Assembly: GCA_934130025.1 (NCBI GenBank)
Contig: CAKOXG010000034.1
Span: 1-11,861, forward strand
Length of the DNA stretch: 11,861 nucleotides
Direction of reading: 5' to 3'
Origin: an uncultured Clostridia bacterium
GTDB taxonomy: Bacteria; Bacillota; Clostridia; TANB77; CAG-508
The notes below the pieces were generated by a model. The model had not been told where the DNA came from, made no database searches, and saw only the letters and a program-made list of their open reading frames with translations. A program made the translations under genes and the position numbers. This document shows positions 1 to 7,000 of the stretch, one piece after another; position 1 is the first letter of the stretch, and every line of letters begins with the position of its first letter.

Positions 1-1229
1 AGCACGGAATAAGTATAGCGATGTTAACAGGACAAAATGGAATACTAAATAGGGCAGCAGAAGCAAAGGAAAAAACAAGAGTAGCACAAGAAGATGAAAA
101 TCAAAAATTAAAAGGATATGAAGATACAATAAACCAATATGCTCCAGGTTCAAATGGAGGAAACTCTGGAGGCGGAACTTCTGGAGGAGGTAATTTACCA
201 GAAACAGCAGAAGGGCAAGTAGCAGATACAGCAATAAAAAATCCAGATAGTTATGGAACAAACCCAAATGCCCAAGCAACAGCAGATGGAGCAGGAAAAA
301 CATTTGCAAAACCAAATGGGGCAACATATGTGGAAGGAACAGTAGATACAGGTGTGGTAGTAAATATAAAAGGAAGCGAATTTGTATGGGTACCAGTAGA
401 TGATGTAGTATTAGATACAAGTAGAAATGCAGATTTACCAAAAAGTAGAGATACAGGAACTTCAGGTGGAAAAGGAAAAACATATACTCCAATGGCAGTA
501 CAAGTTGGAAATGATTATAAAGGTCTTTTATATGAATTTTCTGGAAGCAATGGTTATTTAAAATATGCAAGTAACTCAAATTATCAAGGCGGTTCGTCAG
601 ACTATAGAGAACCAGATGTAGTAAGTTCTTATGATGGTGGAAGTTCAGATACAGTAGATGGAAAAATAACAAAAACAAAATTGACAACAGAATATAATGC
701 AATGACAGCAAGTATATTAAAATATAAAGGATTTTATGTAGCGAGATATGAAGCAGGATTAGATGAAAATAAAAATATAGTATTTAAAGATGCCAGTGTA
801 GCAGAAAATAAGGTAACAACAACAGATGCTAGTAATGGTGAAACAAGTAGTTGGTATGGATTGTACAAAAAAATAAAAACATTTACTACTGATAGTGATA
901 AAGTTGTAAGTAGTATGATATGGGGAAGCCAATATGATGCAATGATGAATTGGATGGCAAAGACAGGAAATGCAGTTGGAACATCAGACAATACAAAAAG
1001 AAATACTACAATTATAACTGGAGGAGGAGATAGACCAGATATAATAAATAATGTTTATGACTTATATGGATGTCATGCAGAATGGACATTAGAGGCCGAC
1101 GACACTATCTACAGGGCTTTTCGTGGGGGCGATTTCATTGCTAGCTATTCTCCAGCCGATCGCGATTTCAGCGGTCCGAACGACACCCCTAGCACTTATT
1201 CCTCTCGTGCCACACTTTATATAGAGTAA
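1..1229 (+). CDS. Pilin-anchored FGE/C-type-lectin-like protein, DGR target (5' partial)
   Basis: Surface protein whose start lies before the window. The reading frame is open from base 3 and enters the end of a type IV pilin-like N-terminal helix (GISIAMLTGQNGILNRA), as in the proteins at 2935 and 11581. ATG 21 is therefore internal. Counting from that Met: a charged coil (15-40), a Gly/Ser linker (43-57), then a domain opening with FVWVPV (121-126) and containing VYDLYGCHAEWT (345-356) and FRGG (367-370). These are hallmarks of the formylglycine-generating-enzyme (sulfatase-modifying factor) version of the C-type lectin fold. The last ~40 residues form a hypervariable tract (next entry). 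In this fold DGR targets usually bind ligands rather than act as enzymes, so a displayed variable binding protein is inferred. Base 5 is an extra C relative to the pilin leader at 11581, so the upstream leader is probably in another frame. The ligand is unknown. Confidence 0.82.
   Translation, partial: HGISIAMLTGQNGILNRAAEAKEKTRVAQEDENQKLKGYEDTINQYAPGSNGGNSGGGTSGGGNLPETAEGQVADTAIKNPDSYGTNPNAQATADGAGKTFAKPNGATYVEGTVDTGVVVNIKGSEFVWVPVDDVVLDTSRNADLPKSRDTGTSGGKGKTYTPMAVQVGNDYKGLLYEFSGSNGYLKYASNSNYQGGSSDYREPDVVSSYDGGSSDTVDGKITKTKLTTEYNAMTASILKYKGFYVARYEAGLDENKNIVFKDASVAENKVTTTDASNGETSSWYGLYKKIKTFTTDSDKVVSSMIWGSQYDAMMNWMAKTGNAVGTSDNTKRNTTIITGGGDRPDIINNVYDLYGCHAEWTLEADDTIYRAFRGGDFIASYSPADRDFSGPNDTPSTYSSRATLYIE
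1093..1219 (+). other. Putative DGR variable region (VR)
   Basis: The 3' end of the FGE-like gene changes composition abruptly. By hand count 1093-1215 is about 55% GC, against roughly one third in the rest of the gene. Between 1131 and 1199, 21 of 23 codons end in C or T (GAT, TTC, ATT, AGC, TAT, CGC, GGT, GAC and so on), while the rest of the gene prefers A-ending codons. This is expected when AAC/AAT codons of a template repeat are adenine-mutagenised during mutagenic retrohoming. The tract lies just after FRGG and ends in SRATLY before the stop, the position of VRs in other FGE-type DGR targets. Exact VR ends cannot be set without the template repeat, which is not in the window; neither are the reverse transcriptase and Avd. 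Confidence 0.78.
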
Positions 1230-1300
1230 GTCTGAATGCTTAAATGCGATATACTATAACAGTAGTTTATAGAGAAAAGTAGAGTATTTAAACAGCAGAT

Positions 1301-1380
1301 GGACCCGATTAGGGAACGTTAGAGAACTAATCGGTCCAAGTTTTGTGCAGTGCCGTAAGGCTGTACAAAACTTGGACCGA
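1301..1380 (+). other. Long GUAA-capped stem-loop with a competing alternative fold
   Basis: Arms 1331-1346 and 1365-1380 are perfect 16-nt inverted complements. Pairing continues inward through 1347-1349/1362-1364, a 2-nt bulge, and 1352-1354/1359-1361, closing on a GTAA (GNRA-type) tetraloop at 1355-1358. An upstream segment, 1301-1312, can instead pair with 1327-1337 (11 bp with one bulged C). Both folds use 1331-1337, so they are mutually exclusive. No T-tract follows on either strand, so this is not an ordinary terminator. It lies about 100 bp past the stop codon of the DGR target gene. DGR targets are known to carry hairpins downstream of the VR, but those are shorter and closer, so the role here is uncertain. 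A structured noncoding RNA or mobile-element end is also possible. Confidence 0.6.
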
Positions 1381-1408
1381 AATAATAAGGTATACCGAAA
1401 TAATGAAG
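1376..1408 (+). repeat. Tandem 15-bp imperfect direct repeat abutting the IS
   Basis: The sequence accgaaataat plus four bases occurs at 1376-1390 and again at 1394-1408, matching at 13 of 15 positions with an 18-bp period. The first copy begins inside the right arm of the stem-loop and the second ends exactly where the IS3 left inverted repeat starts. It may be a small duplication or a preferred insertion target. Confidence 0.55.
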
Positions 1409-1428
1409 TGAACCCAAATTATTAGACA
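1409..1428 (+). repeat. IS left inverted repeat (IRL)
   Basis: Begins TGAACCCAAA and matches the reverse complement of 2827-2846 at 17 of 20 positions. It sits 48 bp before the orfA start codon. Confidence 0.85.
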
Positions 1429-1456
1429 AAAAAGTTTAATAAGGAGGGTTCATTTT

Positions 1457-1969
1457 ATGTCTAAATATTCAAATGATTTTAAATTAAAAGTAGTAGAATT
1501 TTATTTAAAAGAAAATCGAGGAATAAGATATGTAGCAGATTATTTTAACATTTCCTCGAAAGAATCGGTTAGAAGATGGGTAAAAAAATACGAAAAACAT
1601 GGAGCATCAGGTCTGGTAAAACGCCAAAAATCATCATATGATGGAAAATTTAAGCAAAATGTGATAGAATATATGTATAGTAACCATTTATCATGTGCAG
1701 AAACATCATATCATTTTAATTTGGGAAATGGTAATGTTGTTGGTAAATGGAAAAATATATATGATGAGAAAGGACCACAAGCTCTTTACAAAGAACAAAG
1801 TGGAGTAAACAAAATAATGAATTCAAAAAGAAAACAAAAGAAATTGTCGAAAGAAACAGAAGAGGACTTAATAGCAGAAAATCAAAGACTTAGAATGGAA
1901 AATGAATACTTAAAAAAATTACAAGCCTTAGTTCAGAAAAGACCAAAGCCAAAACAATCGAAAAAGTAA
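1457..1969 (+). CDS. IS3-family transposase OrfA (HTH protein)
   Basis: A 170-residue DNA-binding subunit of the IS3/IS150-type transposase, which recognises the element ends. Residues ~1-60 form a first helix-turn-helix (FKLKVVEFYL; VRRWVKKYEKHG) and ~65-115 a second, related one (FKQNVIEYMY; VVGKWKNIYDEKG). A basic stretch (~122-135) and a Leu/Glu-rich coiled coil (ENQRLRMENEYLKKLQAL) follow, as is usual for OrfA oligomerisation. ATG 1457 is preceded by a good AAGGAGG at 1440-1446. The stop TAA at 1967 directly follows a slippery G AAA AAG. The orfB frame is open from 1906, so OrfAB is most likely made by a -1 shift. Confidence 0.92.
   Translation: MSKYSNDFKLKVVEFYLKENRGIRYVADYFNISSKESVRRWVKKYEKHGASGLVKRQKSSYDGKFKQNVIEYMYSNHLSCAETSYHFNLGNGNVVGKWKNIYDEKGPQALYKEQSGVNKIMNSKRKQKKLSKETEEDLIAENQRLRMENEYLKKLQALVQKRPKPKQSKK
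1960..1966 (+). promoter_or_regulatory. Probable -1 ribosomal slippery site for OrfAB
   Basis: Heptamer G AAA AAG in the orfA phase, immediately before its TAA stop. A -1 slip continues as ...QSKK-VIVIDELRHEFKLEALLK into the orfB frame, keeping the whole conserved OrfA tail and the natural OrfB start. A7 at 1912-1918 (A AAA AAA) is an alternative site, but slipping there would lose the LQALVQKRPK segment. Programmed -1 frameshifting is the usual way IS3 elements make their full transposase. Which site is used is an inference. Confidence 0.6.
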
Positions 1970-2010
1970 TAGTAATAGATGAACTAAGGCATGAATTTAA
2001 ATTAGAGGCT

Positions 2011-2811
2011 TTGTTAAAATTGGCAGAAGTAACAAGAAGCACATTTTATTATCAATTAAATAGAATGAAAGAACCGGATAAGTACAAAGAAATAAAAGAA
2101 GAAATTATAGCAGTTTATTATGAAAACAAAGGAAGATATGGATATAGAAGAATGACAATGGAGCTACATAACAGAGGATTTATTATAAATCATAAAACAG
2201 TTTCAAAAATTATGAAGAAATTAGGATTGCAATGTTTTGTAAGAGTGCAAAAATATAAATCATATAAAGGAGAAGTGGGAAAAATCTGTGATAATCTTTT
2301 AAATAGAGAATTTGAAGCAGATAAACCAAATCAAAAATGGATTACAGATGTAACAGAATTTAAAGTACATAACGAAAAAATATATTTGTCGCCAATAGTA
2401 GACTTATTTAATGGAAAAGTAATAAGTTTTAATTTATCAAGACATCCGGTATTTGCACAAGTAGTTGATATGCTTGAAAAAGCATTTAATAAGATACCAG
2501 ATAATACAAACTTAATATTACATTCAGACCAAGGTTGGCAATACCAGATGAAAAAATATCAACATTTACTAAAAGAAAAAGGCATTAGGCAAAGTATGTC
2601 CAGAAAAGGGAATTGTTTGGACAATTCATTAGCTGAAAATTTCTTTGGCTTATTGAAATCAGAACTATTTTACATGAAAGAATATGAAACAATAGAAGAA
2701 TTAGAAAAAGATATAATAGAGTATATCGATTATTATAACACAAAAAGGATAAAAGGCAAATTAAAAGGAATGAGTCCTGTACAATACAGAATTCATTCCA
2801 AAACAGCCTAA
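2011..2811 (+). CDS. IS3-family transposase OrfB (DDE integrase core)
   Basis: Catalytic half of the IS3/IS150-type transposase, which cuts and joins the element ends. An HTH_21-like N-terminal region (TRSTFYYQLNRM; KGRYGYRRMTMEL) leads into an rve integrase core. The acidic triad is D113 in WITDVTEF, D173 in LHSDQGWQY and E209 in LAENFFGLLKSE, with the D-35-E spacing typical of the family. The C-terminus YNTKRIKGKLKGMSPVQYR is also standard. The frame is open upstream to 1906 with no ATG and no good ribosome binding site at TTG 2011, so expression as an OrfAB fusion by -1 frameshift from orfA is more likely than independent initiation. Nothing suggests inactivation. Confidence 0.9.
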   Translation: MLKLAEVTRSTFYYQLNRMKEPDKYKEIKEEIIAVYYENKGRYGYRRMTMELHNRGFIINHKTVSKIMKKLGLQCFVRVQKYKSYKGEVGKICDNLLNREFEADKPNQKWITDVTEFKVHNEKIYLSPIVDLFNGKVISFNLSRHPVFAQVVDMLEKAFNKIPDNTNLILHSDQGWQYQMKKYQHLLKEKGIRQSMSRKGNCLDNSLAENFFGLLKSELFYMKEYETIEELEKDIIEYIDYYNTKRIKGKLKGMSPVQYRIHSKTA

Positions 2812-2826
2812 TACCTAGTCAAAAAA

Positions 2827-2846
2827 TGTCCAATTTTTTGGGTTCA
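2827..2846 (-). repeat. IS right inverted repeat (IRR)
   Basis: Its reverse complement starts TGAACCCAAA and matches the left terminal repeat at 17 of 20 positions. It begins 15 bp after the orfB stop. Confidence 0.85.
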
Positions 2847-2934
2847 GTACATTTTTGTAGGTCTATTTTGCTTGCTTTTTCGGCGTTCTTAAAGTGAAAA
2901 TTACCTTGAAAAATCAAAAGGGAGGAAGATAAAA

Positions 2935-4447
2935 ATGAATTTTAAAACAAAATTCGAGAAAAACAAAGGAATAACATTAATTGCGTTAGTGGTAACTATA
3001 GTAGTGCTTTTAATATTAGCACGGAATAAGCATAACAATGTTAACAGGACAAAATGGGATTTTAAACAGGGCAGGAGAAGCAAAAGAAAAGAATGGAACA
3101 GCCCAAAAAGAAGAAGCATTAAAGATATCAGTTATGGATGCATTATCTAATGGTTTAGGTGAAATAACAGATTCAAATTTAAAAAAAGCCTTGAATAATA
3201 ACTTAGGAACGGAAGGAGAAGATTACGAAATAGTTGGAAGTGAAGAATGTGGTTGGACAGTAACAATAAAGGAAAATGAAAAAGACTATAAAATTAGTTC
3301 TAAAGGCGAAATAGGAGAAATAGAAAAAGTAGAAGGAAGTAAAAGTGACTGGGAAGTTGAAGGTAATGCAGTAGTTAAATATTTAGGAAGCAGTGAAAAT
3401 ATTGTAGTGCCAAATTATATTGATGGAGTGAAGATTACAGAGATTGGAGATAATATATTCAAAAATTCAGAAATAGATGGAACATTGAAAATTAGTGAAG
3501 GAATTAAAGTTATAGATGAACATGCTTTTGATACTAGCAAATTCGAAGGAAATCTTGTATTACCAAATACAATAAAAGAAATAAAAGACTATGCATTTGC
3601 TGGATGTACAGGATTTACTGGAAATTTTGAAGTGCCTGCATCTATTGCTAATATTGGAGAATGGGCATTTGCTGGATGGACAGGAAATTTAGAAAATTTA
3701 GTTATACCAAGTACGTTAAAACAAATACCACAGGGATTATTTGCTTCAAGTAGTGGTTTTAAAGGAACATTAACAATAAATGATGGACCAGAAGAGATAG
3801 GAAAGTCAGCTTTTTTAAATTGTACAGGTTTTGAAGGAAGTTTAGTAATACCAGATTCTGTAAAAATAATAGGAGATAGTGCTTTTGGTTCATGCAAAGG
3901 ATTCGAAAAATTAGTTTTATCAAATAAGCTTGAGAGTATAGGAAATAGTGCTTTTATATCATGTTCTGGTTTTAGAGGAGAATTAATAATACCGAATACA
4001 GTGAAAGAAATTGATAGTTTTGCGTTTTGTGGATGTAGTTCTTTTTCTGGAGATTTAACAATACCAAATTCTATACAGAAGTTAGGAGTAGACTATTTAT
4101 TTACAGGAATGACATTAACTGGAACTTTAGATTTGGGAAGCGGAGAAGGAATAAAAAATGGAATTAGCTATGATGCACCAAGGAAAATAACTAAGTTAAT
4201 AGTAAGAACTAACTGCAGAATGATAGGAGAAAGTAGTTTTATAGCTAATTTGAGTAATTTGAAATCTTGTTGGCTATCATCGGATGCAATAAAGAATATG
4301 AATAAACAATTATTTTATGGTGCTAATCCAGATATAATTATCTATACTGATGTGACAGAAGAAAATGCAGAATGGCCAGATGATTGGAATATACATAATT
4401 TAAAAGTAGTTTATGGAATTTCAGTGGAAGAATATATGAATATGTAA
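2935..4447 (+). CDS. Pilin-leader BspA-type leucine-rich-repeat surface protein, with +1 frameshift at 3022
   Basis: Start ATG 2935 follows GGGAGG (2921-2926). The leader (NKG then ITLIALVVTIVVLLILA) is a class III prepilin signal plus hydrophobic helix, but with Ala where classical pilins have Glu5. After GCA 3019 the frame breaks. Skipping C 3022 restores GISITMLTGQNGILNRA, identical to the family sequence, and the frame then runs to 4447, giving 503 residues. After a pilin-type stalk (~to residue 140) come about ten LRR_5/TpLRR repeats of the form I..S/T-V-K-I-G-x-x-A-F-x-x-C, often followed by a short FxG/GTL strand. BspA-like LRRs usually bind host or microbial partners, so a displayed adhesin is inferred. 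Without recoding, the product is a 71-residue peptide ending at 3150. ATG 3038 inside the gene has no leader, so I do not take it as the start. No clear promoter was seen between the IS end and the gene. Confidence 0.82.
3019..3025 (+). other. +1 frameshift site GCA-C-GGA in the pilin-LRR gene
   Basis: In-frame GCA CGG A. The homologous pilin leader at 11581 reads GCA GGA, so C 3022 is a single extra base. The identical GCA C GGA stands at bases 2-8 in the first pilin gene. Confidence 0.85.
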
Positions 4448-4488
4448 TAACTTTTTAACCAGAATTATCCCCATTTCGAAAAAAGTGC

Positions 4489-4517
4489 TTGCCAATTTAA
4501 AAAAACTGTTGTAGAAT
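4489..4517 (+). promoter_or_regulatory. Probable sigma-A promoter for the sugar-nucleotide operon
   Basis: TTGCCA (4489-4494), 17-bp spacer, TAGAAT (4512-4517), placing a start about 30 nt before the ribosome binding site at 4544-4551. It lies in the 109-bp gap after the LRR gene. Confidence 0.6.
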
Positions 4518-4556
4518 AAATCCATAAAAACTAATATAATAATAAGGGTGGTAAAA

Positions 4557-5765
4557 ATGACAGAGCTAGAAAAGGCAGAGCAAAAATTAAAGAAGAACAA
4601 TCAAGAACAAATAATAAAAGAAATAAATCAAATGAATAAAGAAAAACAAGAAAAAATAATAAAACAAATAAATGAAATAGACTTTAACGAAATAAATAAA
4701 TTATACAATTTAACACAAAACAAAAAATCAATAAAGAATGGAAAAGTAGAGCCAATAGATTATATAAATCCAGAAAAATTAACAAAAGAAGAAAAAGAAA
4801 AAGCACAAAAACTAGGAGAAGAAGTAATAAAAAATAATCAATATGCAGTTGTAACAATGGCAGGAGGGCAAGGAACAAGGCTTGGATGGAAAGGTCCAAA
4901 AGGAACATATAAGTTAGATATAGGAGAAAAAGGAAAATACATATTTGAAATTTTAACAGAAAATCTAAAAAAATGTAAAGACATATATGGGATTTTGCCA
5001 TATTGGTATATAATGACAAGTGAGCAAAACTATGATGAAACAGTTTCATTTTTGAATGAGCATAATTTTTTTGGATATGAAAAAGAAAAAATTAAATTTT
5101 TCATGCAAGGTGAATTACCTATGCTTACAGAAGATGGTAAAATAGTTATAGAAGATAACCAAATAAAAACTGGTTCAAATGGAAATGGTGGAGTATACTC
5201 AGCAATGAAAGAGCACAAAATAATTGATGATATGAAAGAAAAAAATATTAAATGGGTGTATATTTGCGGAGTAGACAATATAATGGTAAATCCAATTGAC
5301 CCTTTATTTATTGGGGAAACAATACTAAATAATATGCAAATTGCCTCAAAATCTGTAGCTAAAGCATATCCAGAAGAAAAAGTTGGAGTTTTTTGTAAAA
5401 GAGATGGAAAACCTAGTATAGTAGAATACATAGAGCTATCAGAGGAAATGAGAAATCTGAAAAACGAAAATGGAGCATTAGTTTATGGAGAGGCGAATTT
5501 TATAAGTCATTTTTACAATATAGAAGCAATTGATAAAATTATAAATTTTTCTTTACCATATCATATAGCAAAGAAAAATGATTTATATAAATTTGAAATG
5601 TTTATATTTGATGCATTTGAATATTTTGATAATATGTTAGTAATGAGAGTAAAAAGAGAAGACGAATTTGCACCTATAAAAAATAAAGAAGGGGTAGATA
5701 GTCCAAAAACTGCAAAAGAAATATATGAAAGGAAAATAGAAAGAGATGGAAGAATTAGAAATTAG
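4557..5765 (+). CDS. UDP-sugar pyrophosphorylase, UAP1/UDPGP family
   Basis: Cytosolic nucleotidyltransferase joining UTP and a sugar-1-phosphate (GlcNAc-1-P by closest family resemblance) to give UDP-sugar plus pyrophosphate. It belongs to the eukaryotic-type UDPGP family, not the bacterial GlmU/GalU fold. Evidence: nucleotide-binding loop MAGGQGTRLGWKGPKGTY (~101-118), GSNGNGGVYSAM (~206-217), CGVDNIMVNPIDPLFIG (~237-253), SKSVAKAYPEEKVGV, and the NFISHFYNI segment. The first ~60 residues are a Lys/Glu/Asn-rich helix as in UAP1 proteins. I choose ATG 4557 (402 residues) over GTG 4548, because AAGGGTGG (4544-4551) sits five bases before the ATG and overlaps the GTG. The 3' end overlaps the next gene by 20 bp, so they form an operon. 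Specificity for GlcNAc, GalNAc or Glc cannot be read from sequence. Confidence 0.88.
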   Translation: MTELEKAEQKLKKNNQEQIIKEINQMNKEKQEKIIKQINEIDFNEINKLYNLTQNKKSIKNGKVEPIDYINPEKLTKEEKEKAQKLGEEVIKNNQYAVVTMAGGQGTRLGWKGPKGTYKLDIGEKGKYIFEILTENLKKCKDIYGILPYWYIMTSEQNYDETVSFLNEHNFFGYEKEKIKFFMQGELPMLTEDGKIVIEDNQIKTGSNGNGGVYSAMKEHKIIDDMKEKNIKWVYICGVDNIMVNPIDPLFIGETILNNMQIASKSVAKAYPEEKVGVFCKRDGKPSIVEYIELSEEMRNLKNENGALVYGEANFISHFYNIEAIDKIINFSLPYHIAKKNDLYKFEMFIFDAFEYFDNMLVMRVKREDEFAPIKNKEGVDSPKTAKEIYERKIERDGRIRN

Positions 5766-6412
5766 AAAGCTTTTGAATTTAAATGAAACAATAGCAAAAG
5801 AAATATTTGAAAATTTAAAATATCCATGGGAGGCTCTTTCAAAAATAAATGAATTTATAACAAAGCTTGGAGAAAATTTAGACCCTAATAAATTTGATAA
5901 AAAATCAGAAAATATATGGATTGCAAAATCTGCTAAAATTGCACCAACAGCTTATATAAATGGACCTTGTATAATAGATGAATTTGCAGAAATAAGGCAC
6001 TCAGCATATATTAGAGGAAATGTCATTGTACGGAAAAAATGCTGTAGTTGGAAATTCTACAGAGTTAAAAAATGCTATTATATTTAATAATGCACAAATT
6101 CCACATTATAACTATGTAGGAGATTCTATTTTAGGATATAAATCACACATGGGTGCAGGAAGTATAGCATCCAATTTAAAGTCTGATAAATCATTAATTA
6201 CAGTAAAGTGTGGAGAAGAAAAGATTGAAACAAACTTAAAAAAAATTGGAGCAATACTTGGAGATAATGCAGAAGTAGGGTGTGGCTCAATCTTAAACCC
6301 AGGAACAGTAATTGGAAGAAACACACATATATATCCTTTGTCATCTGTTAGGGGATATATAGAAGAAAATAGGATTTACAAAAATCAAAATGAAATAGTA
6401 GAAAAAATATAA
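5746..6412 (+). CDS. GlmU C-terminal-like left-handed beta-helix protein, with +1 frameshift at 6031
   Basis: Hexapeptide-repeat protein resembling the beta-helical half of bacterial UDP-GlcNAc pyrophosphorylase/acetyltransferase. Clostridia often encode it as a separate ~220-residue protein. The N-terminal part (LLNLNETIAKEIFENLKYPW) precedes turns such as NGPCII, HSAYIRGNVIV, then, in the +1 frame, GKNAVVGNSTELKNAIIF, PHYNYVGDSILGYKSHMGAG and GSILNPGTVIGRNTHIYP. Skipping C 6031 (GTA-C-GGA) gives unbroken six-residue periodicity (VIVGKN-AVVGNS) and 221 residues. Without recoding the protein stops at 6087. ATG 5746 overlaps the preceding gene by 20 bp, with AAAGG at 5728-5732 as a likely ribosome binding site. 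Partnership with the upstream pyrophosphorylase in amino-sugar nucleotide supply is inferred. A sugar or acyl transfer activity is not proven by sequence. Confidence 0.85.
6028..6034 (+). other. +1 frameshift site GTA-C-GGA in the beta-helix gene
   Basis: In-frame GTA CGG A. Removing C 6031 gives exactly the hexapeptide register expected for the family (V-I-V-G-K-N). This is the same A-CGG-A arrangement as in the pilin and GT2 genes. Confidence 0.85.
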
Positions 6413-6414
6413 CA

Positions 6415-6465
6415 AAATAGAGTTTAATATATGGTTTAATTTCACATATATTAAACTCTATTTTT
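6415..6465. terminator. Bidirectional-type hairpin terminator between convergent genes
   Basis: Arms 6415-6433 and 6445-6463 are a perfect 19-bp inverted repeat around an 11-nt loop, ending in a T5 run (6461-6465) on the plus strand. It starts two bases after the beta-helix gene stop and lies just past the 3' end of the minus-strand holin-like gene, so it could serve both. Confidence 0.85.
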
Positions 6466-6489
6466 ATTTAATAATAAAACTTGCAGAAA

Positions 6490-6867
6490 CTACATTTGTT
6501 GGGTACCAGGTAAAAAGTAATCAACAACTCCATAAATTAAAGCACCAATTATTGCTGCCATCCAAGAAATTGTATACCCGGCAACGAAAAATTGTGTTAC
6601 ATAAAGAATAATAGCAGCTAGGGCAAATCCTATAAAGCCTTTTCCAAATGGGCTAGCATGTAGACCTGTAAATTTAACTATTAAATAATCTAAAACTGTT
6701 AAAACTACAGCAGCTATAGCTAAAGACCAAATGTTATTAATAGCAAATCCAGGTGTAAAAAATGCAGTAATTGCTAAAACAACAGCTGCAGCAACAAGTC
6801 TACCTATAATTTGCCATACTGTACTTGTACCATTTTGCGTATTAGATTGAGTTTGACCGTCAGACAT
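6490..6867 (-). CDS. Phage-holin-superfamily-IV-like (YvlD-type) 4-TMS membrane protein
   Basis: A 125-residue integral membrane protein. After a short polar Gln/Asn/Thr-rich N-terminus (1-17) come four hydrophobic segments at about 18-41, 47-66, 74-96 and 98-120. The pattern (GRLVAAAVVLAITAFFTPGF..., AIAAVVLTVLDYLIVK, GFIGFALAAIILYVTQFFVAGY, IGALIYGVVDYFLPG) matches Pfam family Phage_holin_4_2. Many members are chromosomal, stand alone and have no known lytic role, and no phage genes are nearby, so a housekeeping envelope protein is more likely than a holin. ATG 6867 (minus strand) is well supported by AGGAGG at 6875-6880. It faces the preceding operon and shares its terminator. Confidence 0.85.
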   Translation of the reverse strand: MSDGQTQSNTQNGTSTVWQIIGRLVAAAVVLAITAFFTPGFAINNIWSLAIAAVVLTVLDYLIVKFTGLHASPFGKGFIGFALAAIILYVTQFFVAGYTISWMAAIIGALIYGVVDYFLPGTQQM

Positions 6868-7000
6868 AATTCATCCTCCTTTTTTATTTATATTTAAAAG
6901 TATTTTTTTAGCTATATAAAAATATTGTTTACAATTTGATATTTTTTATGCAATGGAAGAATAAAATTTTTTTTTTTTGAAAAAATAAGTGTAAATTTTC

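Larger units (their letters stand above)
1409..2846 (+). mobile_element. IS3-family (IS150-like) insertion sequence, complete
   Basis: The element is 1438 bp and bounded by imperfect 20-bp inverted repeats at 1409-1428 and 2827-2846 (17 of 20 matching), with the TG...CA termini usual for the family. It carries two overlapping-phase ORFs: an orfA with helix-turn-helix domains and a coiled coil, and an orfB with a DDE integrase core. Both are full length and all catalytic residues are present, so it could be active. The flanking bases (left GAAG, right GTAC) do not form a 3-4 bp target duplication. The flanks may therefore come from different original sites, for example after recombination between two copies. 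Confidence 0.9.

Noticed and set aside
1331..1380. Stem-loop as a rho-independent terminator of the FGE-like gene
   Set aside because: The stem is strong, but no T-run follows on either strand.
3038..3040. ATG 3038 (and ATG 21) as real start codons of the pilin-type proteins
   Set aside because: Both are the internal Met of the conserved GISITMLTG motif; starting there would remove the leader and membrane helix. No ribosome binding site precedes them.
4548..4556. GTG 4548 as the start of the UDP-sugar pyrophosphorylase
   Set aside because: The GTG overlaps the AAGGGTGG ribosome binding site; ATG 4557 has correct spacing.
4684..5431. Long minus-strand ORFs opposite the UAP1 gene, and similar ones opposite other genes
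   Set aside because: They are Leu/Phe/Ile-rich shadows of A-rich coding sequence, with no ribosome binding sites or domain motifs.
6868..7000. Promoters for the DUF421 operon and the holin-like gene
   Set aside because: Several TTGNNN/TTTACA-like hexamers occur in this AT-rich DNA, but none has a convincing -10 at 16-18 bp.
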